A stretch of DNA of 14,359 nt, from assembly GCA_910579535.1 (NCBI GenBank), contig CAJTUR010000033.1:1-14359 (forward strand). The letters run 5' to 3'. Positions 13,971 through 14,359 of the stretch are shown piece by piece. Numbering within the stretch: the first letter of the stretch is position 1; every line of letters starts with the position of its first letter. Source of the stretch: an uncultured Bacilli bacterium (GTDB lineage Bacteria > Bacillota_I > Bacilli_A > RF39 > UBA660). The position numbers and the translations under genes were made by a program. The notes beneath the pieces are model-generated. The model was not told the origin of the DNA. It saw only the letters and a list, made by a program, of their open reading frames with translations, and ran no database searches.

Positions 13971-14342
13971 ATGGCGTATAGAAAAATAGGTAGAGAAACA
14001 AGACAAAGACACAGTGTGTTTGCAGGACAAGCTGCTGATGTAATTATTCATGAAAGTATTATCACAACAGAAGAAAAAGCAAAAGAAGTTAGAAAATTTG
14101 TGGATCGTTTAATAACTTATGGTAAACGTGGAACATTAGTTTCTCGTCGTAAAGCCCTTGCTTTTGTTTATAACAACAAAGAATGTGTTGATAAAGTTTT
14201 TAATGAACTGGCATCACGATATGAAACACGTAATGGAGGATACACTAGAATCATTAAATTAAAAGAAAGAAAAGGCGACGATGCTTTAGAAGTAAAATTA
14301 GAATTAGTGGCTCTAGATAATTTAGTGGGGAGAAAAAAATAA
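13971..14342 (+). CDS. rplQ: 50S ribosomal protein L17 with a ten-residue extra C-terminus
   Basis: L17 lies on the solvent side of the large subunit near the tunnel exit. MAYRKIGRETRQRHSVF and RYETRNGGYTRIIKLKERKGD are typical, and a good TAAGGAGG (13957-13964) overlaps the rpoA stop. The family normally ends at the equivalent of KLELV (109-113). Here the frame continues with ALDNLVGRKK to a TAA at 14340. The extra residues begin exactly where the 23-bp inverted repeat begins (14309), so the stop region appears to have been replaced by repeat sequence. It is the last gene of the operon; no terminator is visible in the 17 bases left. Confidence 0.96.
   Translation: MAYRKIGRETRQRHSVFAGQAADVIIHESIITTEEKAKEVRKFVDRLITYGKRGTLVSRRKALAFVYNNKECVDKVFNELASRYETRNGGYTRIIKLKERKGDDALEVKLELVALDNLVGRKK
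14309..14331 (+). repeat. Right copy of the 23-bp perfect inverted repeat
   Basis: This stretch is identical to the reverse complement of 31-53. It lies inside the end of rplQ and encodes ALDNLVG in frame. On the outer side the two copies keep some similarity (AAAA, TAAA and ATT blocks at matching offsets), which may only reflect A/T richness; on the inner side similarity stops at once. Confidence 0.9.
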
Positions 14343-14359
14343 ACATTAAGAAATTTTAG

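Larger units (their letters stand above)
366..14342 (+). other. S10-spc-alpha operon as one transcription unit
   Basis: All 29 genes point the same way with gaps of about 0-21 bases or short overlaps (8 bases rplD/rplW, 23 rpsC/rplP, 11 rplP/rpmC, 1 rpmC/rpsQ, 8 adk/map). I found no stem followed by a T tract between genes and no internal promoter as good as the one at 202-230. The str genes (rpsL, rpsG, fusA, tuf), often directly upstream, are not adjacent: a terminator stands there instead. Weak internal promoters cannot be excluded by eye. Confidence 0.8.

Noticed and set aside
366..14342. Genetic code 4 (UGA as Trp)
   Set aside because: No in-frame UGA occurs in any of the 29 genes and all Trp codons are TGG, although such A/T-rich code-4 genomes use mostly UGA for Trp.
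1..14359. CRISPR array, tRNA or rRNA genes, phage or defence genes
   Set aside because: No spaced direct repeats and no RNA gene sequence were seen; the whole span is filled by housekeeping genes apart from the first 365 bases.
14343..14359. Operon terminator after rplQ
   Set aside because: The remaining 17 bases hold no stem and T tract; the terminator, if any, is beyond the window.

Overview
The window is the S10-spc-alpha ribosomal protein cluster of a low-GC Gram-positive bacterium, essentially complete, with 29 genes all on the + strand. Base composition is roughly two-thirds A+T by eye. The gene order is the classic Bacilli/Mollicutes-type order, S14 is the short four-cysteine zinc form, and adk-map-infA-rpmJ sits between secY and rpsM. 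rpmD (L30) is missing between rpsE and rplO, which points to a reduced Bacilli lineage close to the Mollicutes (Erysipelotrichales, RF39/RFN20-like or Acholeplasma/Izemoplasma-like) rather than Bacillus or Lactobacillus. All reading frames are intact in the standard code, so UGA is not used for Trp. This placement is inference from gene content; I could not run a tree.

Layout. 1-365: no confident gene; it holds an intrinsic terminator for something upstream, an A/T-rich spacer, an extended -10 promoter and a leader RNA. 366-5423: S10 segment, rpsJ-rplC-rplD-rplW-rplB-rpsS-rplV-rpsC-rplP-rpmC-rpsQ. 5434-10427: spc segment, rplN-rplX-rplE-rpsN-rpsH-rplF-rplR-rpsE-rplO-secY. 10428-14342: adk-map-infA-rpmJ-rpsM-rpsK-rpoA-rplQ. 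The largest intergenic gap after rpsJ is about 20 bases, several genes overlap, and I see no internal terminator, so one long transcript is likely. The products are ribosomal proteins of both subunits, initiation factor 1, the RNA polymerase alpha subunit, the SecY channel, adenylate kinase and methionine aminopeptidase: the core of translation, transcription, membrane insertion and N-terminal processing.

I did not find a new system here; the genes are housekeeping. The most unusual signal is structural: a perfect 23-base inverted repeat lies 30 bases in from the left edge (31-53) and 28 bases in from the right edge (14309-14331). The right copy begins exactly where the L17 family normally ends and encodes most of a ten-residue extra tail on RplQ. 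Other points worth a look: no UGA stop in 29 genes with an unusually high share of UAG, much of it fused to the next Shine-Dalgarno as TAGGAGG; near elimination of AGG and CGG codons although the few present still read as Arg at invariant sites; loss of L30; an L24 whose C-terminal part is replaced by a charged low-complexity tail; an acidic tail on L3; and an adenylate kinase with an altered P-loop.
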